From the NCBI RefSeq assembly GCF_018398395.1, contig NZ_JAHCBF010000001.1, positions 124,001 to 188,000 of the forward strand: DNA of 64,000 nucleotides. Direction: 5' to 3'. Shown here piece after piece: positions 44,961 to 53,355 of the stretch. Under the pieces are notes generated by a model. The model worked only from the letters and a program-made list of their open reading frames with translations, was not told the DNA's origin and did no database searches. The stretch is from Croceicoccus gelatinilyticus (GTDB taxonomy: Bacteria; Pseudomonadota; Alphaproteobacteria; Sphingomonadales; Sphingomonadaceae). The first letter of the stretch is position 1. Each line of letters begins with the position of its first letter. The translations under genes and the position numbers were made by a program.

Positions 44961-45269
44961 ATGCAGAGCGACAATCCCCGTATCTCGGACATCACCCGCA
45001 TGTTCACCGCAGCCGCTGGTACTTTTGCCGGCATGGCGCAGGAATCGGCCGAAGCTGCCCGCGAACGCTTCAAGGAAGCGCTGGGCGGCATGGACTTCGT
45101 CAGCCGCGAGGAATTCGAGGTGGTGAAGGAAATGGCCGTGAAGGCGCGGGAAGAGAACGACAAGCTGGCCGAGCGTATCGCCACGCTCGAAGCCGAAGTC
45201 CTGCGCGCCGCCTCCAAGAAGGCCGCCGCCCGCAAGACCCCGGCCAAGAAGGACGCGCCCGAGGGCTGA
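44961..45269 (+). CDS. ubiK: UbiK accessory factor (BMFP family)
   Basis: 102 residues. Middle coiled coil (GGMDFVSREEFEVVKEMAVKAREENDKLAERIATLEAEV) and Lys/Ala-rich tail with KKAAARKTPAKK. The pattern defines the YqiC/BMFP family, now UbiK, an accessory factor of ubiquinone biosynthesis that binds UbiJ and membranes. Begins 26 bases after tspO. No ubi genes nearby. Confidence 0.92.
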   Translation: MQSDNPRISDITRMFTAAAGTFAGMAQESAEAARERFKEALGGMDFVSREEFEVVKEMAVKAREENDKLAERIATLEAEVLRAASKKAAARKTPAKKDAPEG

Positions 45270-45279
45270 GACTACGGCC

Positions 45280-46149
45280 TCAATGAAGTCGATAGTGTGC
45301 TGTCCCAAGAAAGATGCCGGTTATCGGATTTTCGTCGGCGTCAAGCGCCGGGGTGAACTTGGCGTACCGCCGCCAGTTCCTGCAAGTGAAGTCGGCCAGG
45401 CTTTTCGACGCAAGGTTCTGTGTGACTCGGCATTCGGCAGGTTTTCCTTTTTCGTCGACGATGAGTATGAACGTTACGTCGCCCTGTTCGGCGTTAATGA
45501 TTGCTGTTGAAGGATAATCGATGAGTACCTCATTCTCGTTGTAGTTGAGCAATTCAACAGGGCGAGAGCGGTTACGCAGCGTGACGGGGTCGACCCCCAT
45601 CTCGGATATCAGATTGTCGAGACATGTCCGGAGCGCGTTGAAAGGTGCTTTCAAACTCCCGGTCATGTAAGCGAGGTCCGCACCGGTTTCATCCGTGAGA
45701 AACAACCCCTCGACACCGGCTTCGGTTGTCATACGCTCTGCCTCGTTCCGATAGTCTTCATCCGAAGGATTATCGGTCAACCCTGCAACATTGTGACCAA
45801 GCCCGGCTTCGAACATCAGACCGGTTCCTGCTTCGAACTTGATAGGTGTGACCTTACCCGCTTCCTGGGCCTCAGCCATCTCCGACCAACGGAACTTCAA
45901 TCCCTTGGTGTCGAGTTTGCTTGGATAGACCAGCACGTCAAAGCCCGCCTTTCTTCCAGATGGCGCCGCGAATTCGAGCGTAGATTTCTGTTCGCCCTCG
46001 CCGAACGTGGCCCAAAGCCTGCAGCTGCTGTCGGCGTAATCCATGACCCAGGCTGACGATTTTTCGAGCTTTAGCTGTTCTGCCGACGCGCTCGAGGCCA
46101 TGCCCGTCGCGACCATGCCGAGCGCGGTTGCAAGCGCTTTGGATTTCAT
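45280..46149 (-). CDS. Secreted protein with TonB-C-like end (paralogue A)
   Basis: 289 residues with a signal peptide (MKSKALATALGMVATGMASSASA). N-terminal part: SSAWVMDYADSSCRLWATFGEGE; the tail VDEKGKPAECRVTQNLASKSLADFTCRNWRRYAKFTPALDADENPITG is like a TonB C-terminal domain (glycine-proline after the strand). The next gene upstream (46210-47097) is a diverged copy: TPWVMDYAEDSCKLRRAF and VTACHTLF...CDLIKKVAKFEPAIGRDGSPIKGIW. Base composition is less GC-rich than flanking genes. Periplasmic, function unknown. Confidence 0.78.
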   Translation of the reverse strand: MKSKALATALGMVATGMASSASAEQLKLEKSSAWVMDYADSSCRLWATFGEGEQKSTLEFAAPSGRKAGFDVLVYPSKLDTKGLKFRWSEMAEAQEAGKVTPIKFEAGTGLMFEAGLGHNVAGLTDNPSDEDYRNEAERMTTEAGVEGLFLTDETGADLAYMTGSLKAPFNALRTCLDNLISEMGVDPVTLRNRSRPVELLNYNENEVLIDYPSTAIINAEQGDVTFILIVDEKGKPAECRVTQNLASKSLADFTCRNWRRYAKFTPALDADENPITGIFLGTAHYRLH

Positions 46150-46209
46150 TGATTTTGGTTCCTTACTGTTAGAAACGGCTTGTCAGATGTCGATCTAAAC
46201 TGCCTGTTT

Positions 46210-47097
46210 CTACTCTTGAACATAAACGATGTCGGTCTGCCAGATTCCTTTGATGGGCGATCCGTCGCGGCCAATCGCGGGTTCGAACTTGGCGACCTTC
46301 TTGATCAGGTCGCACGACTCCTTCATCACATTTTCAGGTTCCATTCTGAAAAGTGTGTGGCAGGCCGTGACTGCGCCGGTTTCGTCGATGTCGAGGCGTA
46401 TGCTGTTATGGAACCTGCTATAACGAGCGGCTCTTTCTTGCGGAAATAGGCTCACGAAACGCCGAACCCATTTCTTGTAATCGATCGGCTTTGGGCTGCT
46501 GATACGTGCCTTGTAGGCCGCAACGTCTATGCCCCAGTGTCGCATCAGTTCGTCAGTGCACTTTCGCATGGCGTCGAAGGCTGGACGCAAGTTACCGGTC
46601 TTGAAAATGACGTCCGATCGCAGGCCCTTCAGCAGGTACAGGCCATCGGCCTTCGCCTCGGCGTCTTGCAACAGTCCTACAACGACAAGCGGCGGCGTTT
46701 CTTCTGTCTTTATTTCCGGGTCCAGAAACGTGTGGCTGAAGATGACCCCATCGTGATCGTCTACTTCAATAAGAGACTTTGCCTTCTCCTCCCGATCGGG
46801 CCCATCTTCGCTCCAGCGTATTGTTAAGTCACGGCCCTGCCTTTGCTTTAACCCCTTGCCGTAGACCATGACATCGAAACTGTCAGAAGGACCGTACTGC
46901 TGGAACTCCAGCATATAGGGCTTGCCTTCGCCATCGTCCTCCTCGCTACGGAAGGCGCGGCGCAGTTTGCAGCTATCCTCGGCATAATCCATGACCCACG
47001 GGGTCGAAGGGAGCAGCGGAAGCGGCTGGTCTTCGCCAAAGGCTGGATGCGACACGGCCAGGGAAAGAAGCCCGGCCCCCAAGAAAAGCTTCTTCAT
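46210..47097 (-). CDS. Secreted protein with TonB-C-like end (paralogue B)
   Basis: 295 residues with a signal peptide (MKKLFLGAGLLSLAVSHPAFG). Shares with the downstream copy the opening (PW)VMDYAEDSCKLRRAF, a long charged middle, a region with LRPAFDAMRKCTDELMRHWGID versus FNALRTCLDNLISEMGVD, and the TonB-C-like ending, so it is a tandem duplicate. 60 bases separate the two and they likely form one transcript. No TonB N-terminal TM or proline spacer. Function unknown. Confidence 0.78.
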   Translation of the reverse strand: MKKLFLGAGLLSLAVSHPAFGEDQPLPLLPSTPWVMDYAEDSCKLRRAFRSEEDDGEGKPYMLEFQQYGPSDSFDVMVYGKGLKQRQGRDLTIRWSEDGPDREEKAKSLIEVDDHDGVIFSHTFLDPEIKTEETPPLVVVGLLQDAEAKADGLYLLKGLRSDVIFKTGNLRPAFDAMRKCTDELMRHWGIDVAAYKARISSPKPIDYKKWVRRFVSLFPQERAARYSRFHNSIRLDIDETGAVTACHTLFRMEPENVMKESCDLIKKVAKFEPAIGRDGSPIKGIWQTDIVYVQE

Positions 47098-47182
47098 GAC
47101 AGCAGGTTAGGCGAGAGGCCCCTAAAAGGTCAAACGTCTGCGCGCTTGCCAGCCGCGCTTATGCCCGCCACATCCATTACCC

Positions 47183-47791
47183 ATGGAAATCCGCGCCCCC
47201 GCCATTGTCTGCGCCAGCCGCGCCCACGGAGAGACTGCGGCCATTGCTCGGGTGTTTACGCGCGAATTCGGGATGCTGGCGGGCTATGTCGCGGGCGGGC
47301 GGGGCAGGCGGATGCGGCCCGTGCTGATCCCCGGCAACGTGGTCGAGGCGGACCTTCGCGCACGCTCGGCCAGCCAGTTGCCGTTCCTTAAACTCGAACT
47401 CGTCACCAGCCGCGGGCCCTGGCTGACCGAGCCTTTGCCCGCCGCCGCGATCGGCTGGGCGACGACGCTGGCAGCCTCGGTCCTGCCCGAACACAATACC
47501 TATCCTGCGCTCCACGATGCGCTTTCGGGGCTGCTGGAGGCAATCTGCAATGCGCCCTCGGCGCGGATGTGGGCGCTGGCCATGGCGAAGTACGAGGTGC
47601 TGACCTTGCGCGAACTGGGGTTCGGCGGGGGCGAGATACCTCCGGTGGCAGAGGACTGGGACGAAATTCTTGCCCTTCTGGACGGCAGCGGGCGGCAATT
47701 ATCCCGCAGGCTGCTTGCAGATCGCCGCACGAATGTTATGGGCGCGCGCGAAGTCATGATGCAGCGGCTTGCCCGGATCTCCGGCGGCTGA
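47183..47791 (+). CDS. recO: DNA repair protein RecO
   Basis: 202 residues. OB-fold N-domain ([52 protein letters not shown]) followed by the helical LRELGFGGG... and a tail that lacks the zinc-finger cysteines of longer RecO proteins. Shorter than E. coli RecO (about 240). It loads RecA on SSB-coated gaps with RecR. No era or pdxJ beside it, as is common elsewhere. Upstream of leuB by 49 bases. Confidence 0.9.
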   Translation: MEIRAPAIVCASRAHGETAAIARVFTREFGMLAGYVAGGRGRRMRPVLIPGNVVEADLRARSASQLPFLKLELVTSRGPWLTEPLPAAAIGWATTLAASVLPEHNTYPALHDALSGLLEAICNAPSARMWALAMAKYEVLTLRELGFGGGEIPPVAEDWDEILALLDGSGRQLSRRLLADRRTNVMGAREVMMQRLARISGG

Positions 47792-47840
47792 GCCTGCTGC
47801 CCCAGAGCATCGACCCAAAGAGCACCGAAAGGCACAGCAC

Positions 47841-48896
47841 ATGAAGATCGCGGTTTTCCCCGGCGACGGTATCGGCCCCGAAGTCACGGCACAGGCGCTG
47901 CGCGTGCTCGATGCCCTGCCGCTTCAGGTCTCGCTGCTCGAAGGCGATGTCGGCGGCGTTGCCTACAAGCGCCACGGCCACCCGCTGCCGGAAGAAACGC
48001 TGGTCGCCGCGCGTGAGGCCGATGCGATCCTGTTCGGCGCGGTCGGCGATTTCGACTGCGATCACCTCGAACGCCATCTGCGCCCCGAACAGGCGATCCT
48101 CGGCCTGCGCCGCGAATTGAACCTGTTCGCCAACTTGCGCCCCGCCAAGGTGTTCGAGGGGCTGGAGCATACCAGCGCGCTGAAGCCCGAGATCGCGGGC
48201 GCCATCGACCTCTTGATCGTGCGCGAGTTGAACGGCGACGTCTATTTCGGCGAAAAGGGCATGCGCAAGACCGACGCGGGCCTGCGCCAGGGCTATGACA
48301 TCATGTCCTATGACGAAGCCGAAGTGCGCCGCATCGCCGTCGCCGGTTTCGAAGCCGCGCAGAAGCGCCGCGGCCGCCTGTGCAGTGTCGACAAGGCCAA
48401 CGTGCTGGAAACCAGCCAGCTGTGGCGCGACGTGGTGATCGAAACCCACGCCGACTTCCCCGACGTGGAACTGAGCCACATGTATGTCGACAACGCGGCG
48501 ATGCAGCTGGTGAAGAACCCGGGCCAGTTCGACGTCGTCGTCACCGGCAACCTGTTCGGCGACATCCTGTCGGACCAGGCCTCGATGTGCGTCGGTTCGA
48601 TCGGCCTCTTGGCCAGTGCCTCGCTGGGCGATCGCAAGACCGAGTACGGCACGTTCGGCCTTTACGAACCGATCCACGGCAGCGCGCCCGACATCGCGGG
48701 CAAGGGCATCGCCAATCCGATGGCAACCGTCCTCAGCCTTGCCGAACTGCTGCGCCACTCGCTCGGCCAGGAAGAACTGGCCGCACGTGTGGAGAACGCG
48801 GTTGCCAAGACGCTGGCCGATGGTATCCGTGGCGGCGATCTGGGCGGGGATTCGAATTGCGCCGAAATCGGTGACGCAATCTTAACGCGCCTCTGA
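47841..48896 (+). CDS. leuB: 3-isopropylmalate dehydrogenase
   Basis: 351 residues from ATG 47841. Motifs: [105 protein letters not shown] and [17 protein letters not shown]. Mn/Mg plus NAD-dependent oxidative decarboxylase of leucine synthesis. Standard length. leuC/leuD are not in the window. Confidence 0.97.
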   Translation: MKIAVFPGDGIGPEVTAQALRVLDALPLQVSLLEGDVGGVAYKRHGHPLPEETLVAAREADAILFGAVGDFDCDHLERHLRPEQAILGLRRELNLFANLRPAKVFEGLEHTSALKPEIAGAIDLLIVRELNGDVYFGEKGMRKTDAGLRQGYDIMSYDEAEVRRIAVAGFEAAQKRRGRLCSVDKANVLETSQLWRDVVIETHADFPDVELSHMYVDNAAMQLVKNPGQFDVVVTGNLFGDILSDQASMCVGSIGLLASASLGDRKTEYGTFGLYEPIHGSAPDIAGKGIANPMATVLSLAELLRHSLGQEELAARVENAVAKTLADGIRGGDLGGDSNCAEIGDAILTRL

Positions 48897-48931
48897 TAAC
48901 ATTGCGAAAATTCATCTGGCTGGGGGGCCTC

Positions 48932-49351
48932 ATGAAATTTGGATTCGGTGCGTCTGATACGGACGCGACAGACAAGCGGCCTTGCACCCTGTGCGGGCTT
49001 GAGATGGTCTATCTGATCGGGATTCCGCTGGCGGTTTGGATGTCGTCTGCGGACATGTGGCTCTATCCTGCGGTCAACTTCACGCTCGTTGCGCTCGTCG
49101 TTTTGACTGTGACGCGGCTGGGCTGGGCGCTTTCGTGGCTTCTGCTTTCGGCAGGATGCATCGGTTTCCTGATCTTCGTTCCGATGGGCGCGATGTTCCA
49201 GTTTTCGCGGTTCGCCGGTAGCGATATGGCCTACCTGCGCTTTGCGCTGATCATGTTCATGGGAACGGCGACGCTCGTCCTCTTGTGGATGCCGTCGACG
49301 ACGCGCTGGCTGCGCGCAAGGGGAGGGCGTTTCGCCAACGTGCTGCTTTGA
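48932..49351 (+). CDS. Hypothetical 4-TM membrane protein
   Basis: 139 residues from ATG 48932 (GGGGGG eight bases upstream); a TTG start at 48902 would add ten. The N-terminus has a CTLCG motif (Cys pair, possible metal or redox site), followed by four hydrophobic segments (MVYLIGIPLAVWMS, AVNFTLVALVVLTVTRLGWALSWLLLSAGCIGFLIFV, and YLRFALIMFMGTATLVLLWM) and a basic tail (RWLRARGGR). No family recognised. Precedes the GT2 gene by 45 bases. Confidence 0.66.
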   Translation: MKFGFGASDTDATDKRPCTLCGLEMVYLIGIPLAVWMSSADMWLYPAVNFTLVALVVLTVTRLGWALSWLLLSAGCIGFLIFVPMGAMFQFSRFAGSDMAYLRFALIMFMGTATLVLLWMPSTTRWLRARGGRFANVLL

Positions 49352-49396
49352 CGTCCGGCTGGACGAGGCGCGCATTTGCGGCGATTGAGTGCAAAG

Positions 49397-50497
49397 ATGC
49401 TGAAACTCGCCGTTATTCTTCCGACATTCAACGAACGTGACAACCTCGCCTCGCTGGTAAAGCGCATGGCGGCCTCGCTCGACAGTGCGCTGGGCATCGG
49501 GGGGTGGGAGGCGATCTTCGTCGACGACAATTCGCAGGATGGCACGGCGGAAGAAGCGCGGACTCTATCACGCGCAGACCACCGCGTCCGCGTGATCCAG
49601 CGCATCGGCAGGCGCGGCCTTGCCAGCGCTGCGATCGAGGGGATGATGGCGACCGCTGCGCCCTATGTTGCGGTGATGGACGCTGATCATCAGCATGACC
49701 CCGCGCTACTGCCGCTGATGGTGCAGGCGCTGGAAAGCGGGGAGGCGGACGTCTGTGTCGCCAGCCGTTTCGCGCCGGGGGCCAGCATGGCCGAATGGAA
49801 CCGCCCCGACCGCGAAAAACAGTCCGAACTTGCCAACCGCATCGCGCGCAAGCTGACCGGTGTCGAACTGTCCGATCCGATGAGCGGCTATTTCATGATG
49901 CCCGCACGAACGCTGCGCGATGTTGCGCCGCGTTTGTCGGGGATCGGGTTCAAGATCCTGCTCGACATCCTCTCGACGTCGGAGCGCAAGTTGACGGTCA
50001 AGGAATTCCCGCTGTCGTTCGCGGCGCGGGCAGCAGGAGAATCCAAGCTGGACCAGGCCATCGCGTTCGAGTTCCTCGTCGGTCTCTACGACAAGACGCT
50101 GGGCCGCTTCATCCCGACGCGCTTTGCCCTCTTCGGCACGATCGGCGCGCTGGGCGTGGTGGTGCACCTTGCCGTGCTGTGGCTGCTTTACAAGATGTTC
50201 GGGACGGGGTTTCTTTACGGTCAGATCGGCGCGGTGATCGCGGCGATGACGTTCAACTTCATCCTCAACAACGAACTGACTTATGCCGACAAGCGCATCC
50301 ATTCGCTGGGCGGTCTGATCGTGGGCTGGCTGAAATTCGCGCTGACTTGTTCGATCGGGGCTTTCGCGAATGTCGGCGTGGCAGAGGCGCTTGTCAGCCG
50401 CGGGGCACACTGGGTGCTGGCCGCGATTGCGGGTATCGTTATCGGGTCTGTATGGAACTACGCCCTGTCCAGCCGCTTCGTCTGGGGCCGGTTCTAG
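49397..50497 (+). CDS. Polyprenyl-phosphate-type GT2 glycosyltransferase fused to GtrA domain
   Basis: 366 residues. The GT2 core has AVILPTFNERDNL, FVDDNSQDGT, MDADHQHDP (metal-binding) and GLASAAIEGMMATAAPYVAVMDADH. From residue ~235, four TM segments form a GtrA-like domain (RFALFGTIGALGVVVHLAVLWLLY, YGQIGAVIAAMTFNFILNNELTY and two more). It is like dolichol-phosphate mannosyltransferase/ArnC plus a flippase-type domain in one chain. It likely loads a sugar on undecaprenyl phosphate and helps flip it, feeding the neighbouring PMT-type glycosyltransferase (inference). Start ATG 49397; TTG 49376 is alternative. Its stop overlaps the convergent gene. Confidence 0.87.
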   Translation: MLKLAVILPTFNERDNLASLVKRMAASLDSALGIGGWEAIFVDDNSQDGTAEEARTLSRADHRVRVIQRIGRRGLASAAIEGMMATAAPYVAVMDADHQHDPALLPLMVQALESGEADVCVASRFAPGASMAEWNRPDREKQSELANRIARKLTGVELSDPMSGYFMMPARTLRDVAPRLSGIGFKILLDILSTSERKLTVKEFPLSFAARAAGESKLDQAIAFEFLVGLYDKTLGRFIPTRFALFGTIGALGVVVHLAVLWLLYKMFGTGFLYGQIGAVIAAMTFNFILNNELTYADKRIHSLGGLIVGWLKFALTCSIGAFANVGVAEALVSRGAHWVLAAIAGIVIGSVWNYALSSRFVWGRF

Positions 50498-50712
50498 ACC
50501 TCGGAAATCTTGCGCAGCCGTTCTGCGGTCCGCGAAGCCTTGCCCTTTTCCATGTCCTGGCAATCGCTTTCGATAAGCTGATCGATCTGGTCCGCCGCAC
50601 GCGCCAGCACGTTCTGCAGCGCGAGCTTCTCCTGCTGCGAATTGGCGAGCGCGTGGCGCAGCTCGTCCTTGCTTTGCTCAGTGTTGCGATCTGGTTCCGG
50701 GCTGTCCGTCAT
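50494..50712 (-). CDS. Small coiled-coil protein
   Basis: 72 residues from ATG 50712, highly charged and helical (SKDELRHALANSQQEKLALQNVLARAADQIDQLIESD), soluble. The stop shares a CTAG palindrome with the convergent GT2 gene (four-base overlap). It follows the PMT-type gene by 38 bases on the same strand, so it may be an accessory of that enzyme. No family recognised. Confidence 0.55.
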   Translation of the reverse strand: MTDSPEPDRNTEQSKDELRHALANSQQEKLALQNVLARAADQIDQLIESDCQDMEKGKASRTAERLRKISEV

Positions 50713-50750
50713 CTCACCGAAACAATCGCCAAAGCGCCTTCGGGTTCCGA

Positions 50751-52034
50751 TCAGCGCCAGTTCTGGAACCATGCATAGTCGGCAAAACTGGTCTTCTTGG
50801 CCAGCGGCTGGGTCGTCAGGATCGGAAGAAAGTAGACGAACAGCAGCACGCTGGCTCCGATAAAGGCCGGTGCCAGTCGCCGGTGCAAACGCCACGGCGG
50901 ATTGCGCCAGACCCAGTGGTCGAGCGCCAGTGCCAGCGCCACCATCAGGAACTGCGCGCTGATCAGGTAGTGGTAGTAGAACTGCACCGGCTTTGGCGCG
51001 ACGATCCAGAGCGCCAGTGCCGCGGCCCATGCACCCGCCGCCATCAGGCAGTCCATCCGGCCACGCACCAGCCCCAGCCAGAGGCACCCGACAAGGCCCA
51101 AGAGGCCCGTCAGCATCGTGATCGGATTGCCGAGGAACAGCATCCCGCGCCAGTCGCCTTCGTACTCTTCGTAGAAGTACCAGATCGGCCGCCAATCGAT
51201 CACCCACTGCCACCAGCGCGACATGTAGGGATGGTCCTTCTTCACGCTCTCCTGCAGGTCGAGCATGTATCCTTGCCACGACACCGGCCCGTGGAAACGC
51301 GGGTTCGGATTATCGAGCAGCCAGATCGTCGTGTAGCTCGCCAGATAGACCGCCACTGGCAGCAGCGCGAGCCAGACGAACGCCTCATATATCGTCATGT
51401 CGCCCAAGGGCCGACGTGCATCCTTGAACGCCAAGGCGCGCATGTTGCCGAGGAAGATGCAGGCACCCGCAAAGGCGATGACCGGTGCAGCATTCCACTT
51501 CACCGCCAGCGAGAGCCCAAACAAGATGCCCGCCAGTATCACCCGCGGGCGCACAGCCTTGCCCGTGCCCGCCGCGACCAGCGACCAGCAGCCCAGCATC
51601 AGGAATCCCAGCATGTAGATGTCGAGCATCGCCACCCGCGACTGGACCAGCAGCAGGAAGTTCGAAGCCACCAGCACGCCCGCGGCCAATGAGGCAAAGC
51701 GCGAGCCGCTGGCGAGCCACGTCATCCGCATCATCGCGAACAGCGTCAGCATCCCGAACAGCACCGAACCCGCGCGCCACCCCATGGGCTTGTCACCAAG
51801 CAGGTGGATCGATGTCGCGATCAGCTGCTTGCCCAGTACGGGGTGTTCGGGGTTCAGCAGGATTTCGCCTGCCACCCACGCTCTTGCAGCGGGCAGGTAA
51901 TGGGTTTCATCGAAGATCGGAATCGCCACTTCGGCAAAGCCCCAGAGGGCCAACGCGGCAAAGACCAGCGTGATCAGCAGCATCCAGCCGATCGGATCGC
52001 TCTCTCGCCTGGTGGTGTTCGCAATCGGCTGCAT
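50751..52034 (-). CDS. PMT-family phospholipid-carrier glycosyltransferase
   Basis: 427 residues from ATG 52034, after CAAGG; longer in-frame starts (52115, 52235) enter the metZ promoter and are less likely. About nine to ten TM segments. The N-terminal extracytoplasmic loop has the FDETHYLPAARAWVAGEILLNPEHPVLGKQLIA sequence with acidic residues typical of PMT/GT39 sugar transfer; the C-terminus is WQWVIDWRPIWYFYEEYEG...TQPLAKK. Transfers sugars from polyprenyl carriers to proteins or lipids. Divergent from metZ. Confidence 0.86.
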   Translation of the reverse strand: MQPIANTTRRESDPIGWMLLITLVFAALALWGFAEVAIPIFDETHYLPAARAWVAGEILLNPEHPVLGKQLIATSIHLLGDKPMGWRAGSVLFGMLTLFAMMRMTWLASGSRFASLAAGVLVASNFLLLVQSRVAMLDIYMLGFLMLGCWSLVAAGTGKAVRPRVILAGILFGLSLAVKWNAAPVIAFAGACIFLGNMRALAFKDARRPLGDMTIYEAFVWLALLPVAVYLASYTTIWLLDNPNPRFHGPVSWQGYMLDLQESVKKDHPYMSRWWQWVIDWRPIWYFYEEYEGDWRGMLFLGNPITMLTGLLGLVGCLWLGLVRGRMDCLMAAGAWAAALALWIVAPKPVQFYYHYLISAQFLMVALALALDHWVWRNPPWRLHRRLAPAFIGASVLLFVYFLPILTTQPLAKKTSFADYAWFQNWR

Positions 52035-52066
52035 CGCCTTGGCGGGTAACGTCAGGCGGTCAGGCT

Positions 52067-52082
52067 TGCAATCGCGATTGCA
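52067..52082. promoter_or_regulatory. 16-bp perfect palindrome between PMT gene and metZ (candidate operator)
   Basis: TGCAATCGCGATTGCA is a perfect inverted repeat in the 79-base divergent spacer, 31 bases before metZ ATG and 32 bases before the other start. Symmetric regulator-binding site is likely; the regulator is unknown. Confidence 0.55.
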
Positions 52083-52113
52083 TGGGCCACGGGGCGGCGC
52101 TAACGGCAGGGCC

Positions 52114-53322
52114 ATGAAACGCACGACAGGACAGGACCGCTCGATCACTCGCAACTGGCGTCCGGCCACGCAGGCCGTTCGCGCAGGCACCTGGCGCAGC
52201 GAGATGGGTGAGACCAGCGAAGCGATCTTCGCCACTTCCGGCTATACCTACGAAGACGCGGCAACGCCTGCCGCGCGCTTTGCGGGTGAGCAGGACGGCA
52301 TGACCTATTCGCGTCTGCAGAACCCCACCGTACAGATGCTGGAAGAACGCATCGCCATCCTCGAAGGGGCAGAGGCGTGCCGCACGCAGGCATCGGGCAT
52401 GGCCGCGATGACCGCAGCGCTGCTCTGCCAGCTTTCGGCAGGCGATCACATCGTCGCCGCGCGCGCCGCCTTCGGTTCGTGCCGCTGGCTGGTCGACAGC
52501 CTGCTGCCGCGCTTCGGCGTCGAGGGCACGGTCATCGACGCGACCGACAATGCCGCGTGGGAAGCCGCGATCCGGCCCAACACCAAGGTCTTCTTCTTCG
52601 AGACTCCGGCAAACCCGACTCTCGACATCGTCGACCTCGAATATGTCTGCGGGCTTGCGAAAGCGCACGGCATCACGACTGTCGTCGACAATGCCTTCTG
52701 CACGCCGATCATGCAGCGTCCGATGGATTTCGGTGCCGACGTTGTGGCTTATTCTGCGACAAAACTGATGGACGGGCAGGGCCGCGTGCTGGCCGGTGCC
52801 GTCTGCGGCAGCGAGGAATTCATCCAGGACAAGCTGCTTCCGTTCCAGCGCAACACCGGGCCGAACCTGTCGCCGTTCAATGCGTGGGTCGTGCTGAAGG
52901 GGCTGGAAACGCTCCACCTGCGCGCGCGCCAGCAGTGCGACAATGCGCTGAAACTGGGCCGTTTCCTTGAGGACCGGGTGCCCACGATCCTGCATCCGGG
53001 GCTTGAACGCCATCCGCGTCACGCGCTGGCGATGAAGCAGATGACGATGCCGGGCTGCATCTTTTCAATCGTTCTCGACGGCGGTCGCGAGCAGGCGCAC
53101 GCCTTTCTCGACGCGTTGGAGCTTATAGATCTTTCGAACAATATCGGGGACGCGCGGTCCCTTATGTGCCATCCTGCCAGCACGACTCACCATTCGGTCG
53201 GACCGGAAGCACGGGCCGAGATGGGTGTGTCGGAAGGAATGTTGCGCCTGAATGTCGGACTTGAGGATGCGGACGATCTCATCGAAGACCTCGCGCGGGG
53301 GCTGGCGGCGGCTGGTCTCTAG
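52114..53322 (+). CDS. metZ: O-succinylhomoserine sulfhydrylase
   Basis: 402 residues from ATG 52114. PLP-fold Cys/Met enzyme family: YEDAATPAARFAGEQDGMTYSRLQNPTVQMLEERIAILEGAE, TPANPTLDIVDLEYV, VVDNAFCTPIMQRPMDFGADVV and Schiff-base Lys in SATKLMDGQGRVLAG, end GLEDADDLIEDLARGL. MetZ of alphaproteobacteria makes homocysteine from O-succinylhomoserine and sulfide. Divergent from the PMT gene with a palindromic spacer. Downstream apaG and an MddA-like methyltransferase also concern sulfur handling. Cytosolic. Confidence 0.95.
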   Translation: MKRTTGQDRSITRNWRPATQAVRAGTWRSEMGETSEAIFATSGYTYEDAATPAARFAGEQDGMTYSRLQNPTVQMLEERIAILEGAEACRTQASGMAAMTAALLCQLSAGDHIVAARAAFGSCRWLVDSLLPRFGVEGTVIDATDNAAWEAAIRPNTKVFFFETPANPTLDIVDLEYVCGLAKAHGITTVVDNAFCTPIMQRPMDFGADVVAYSATKLMDGQGRVLAGAVCGSEEFIQDKLLPFQRNTGPNLSPFNAWVVLKGLETLHLRARQQCDNALKLGRFLEDRVPTILHPGLERHPRHALAMKQMTMPGCIFSIVLDGGREQAHAFLDALELIDLSNNIGDARSLMCHPASTTHHSVGPEARAEMGVSEGMLRLNVGLEDADDLIEDLARGLAAAGL

Positions 53323-53355
53323 GAACGTGTTGCGCGCGATCCGCCGGATCGGCAC

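Noticed and set aside
52035-52113. SAM riboswitch in front of metZ
   Set aside because: The spacer is only 79 bases and shared with a divergent gene; it shows a palindrome but not the SAM-II or SAM/SAH conserved core.
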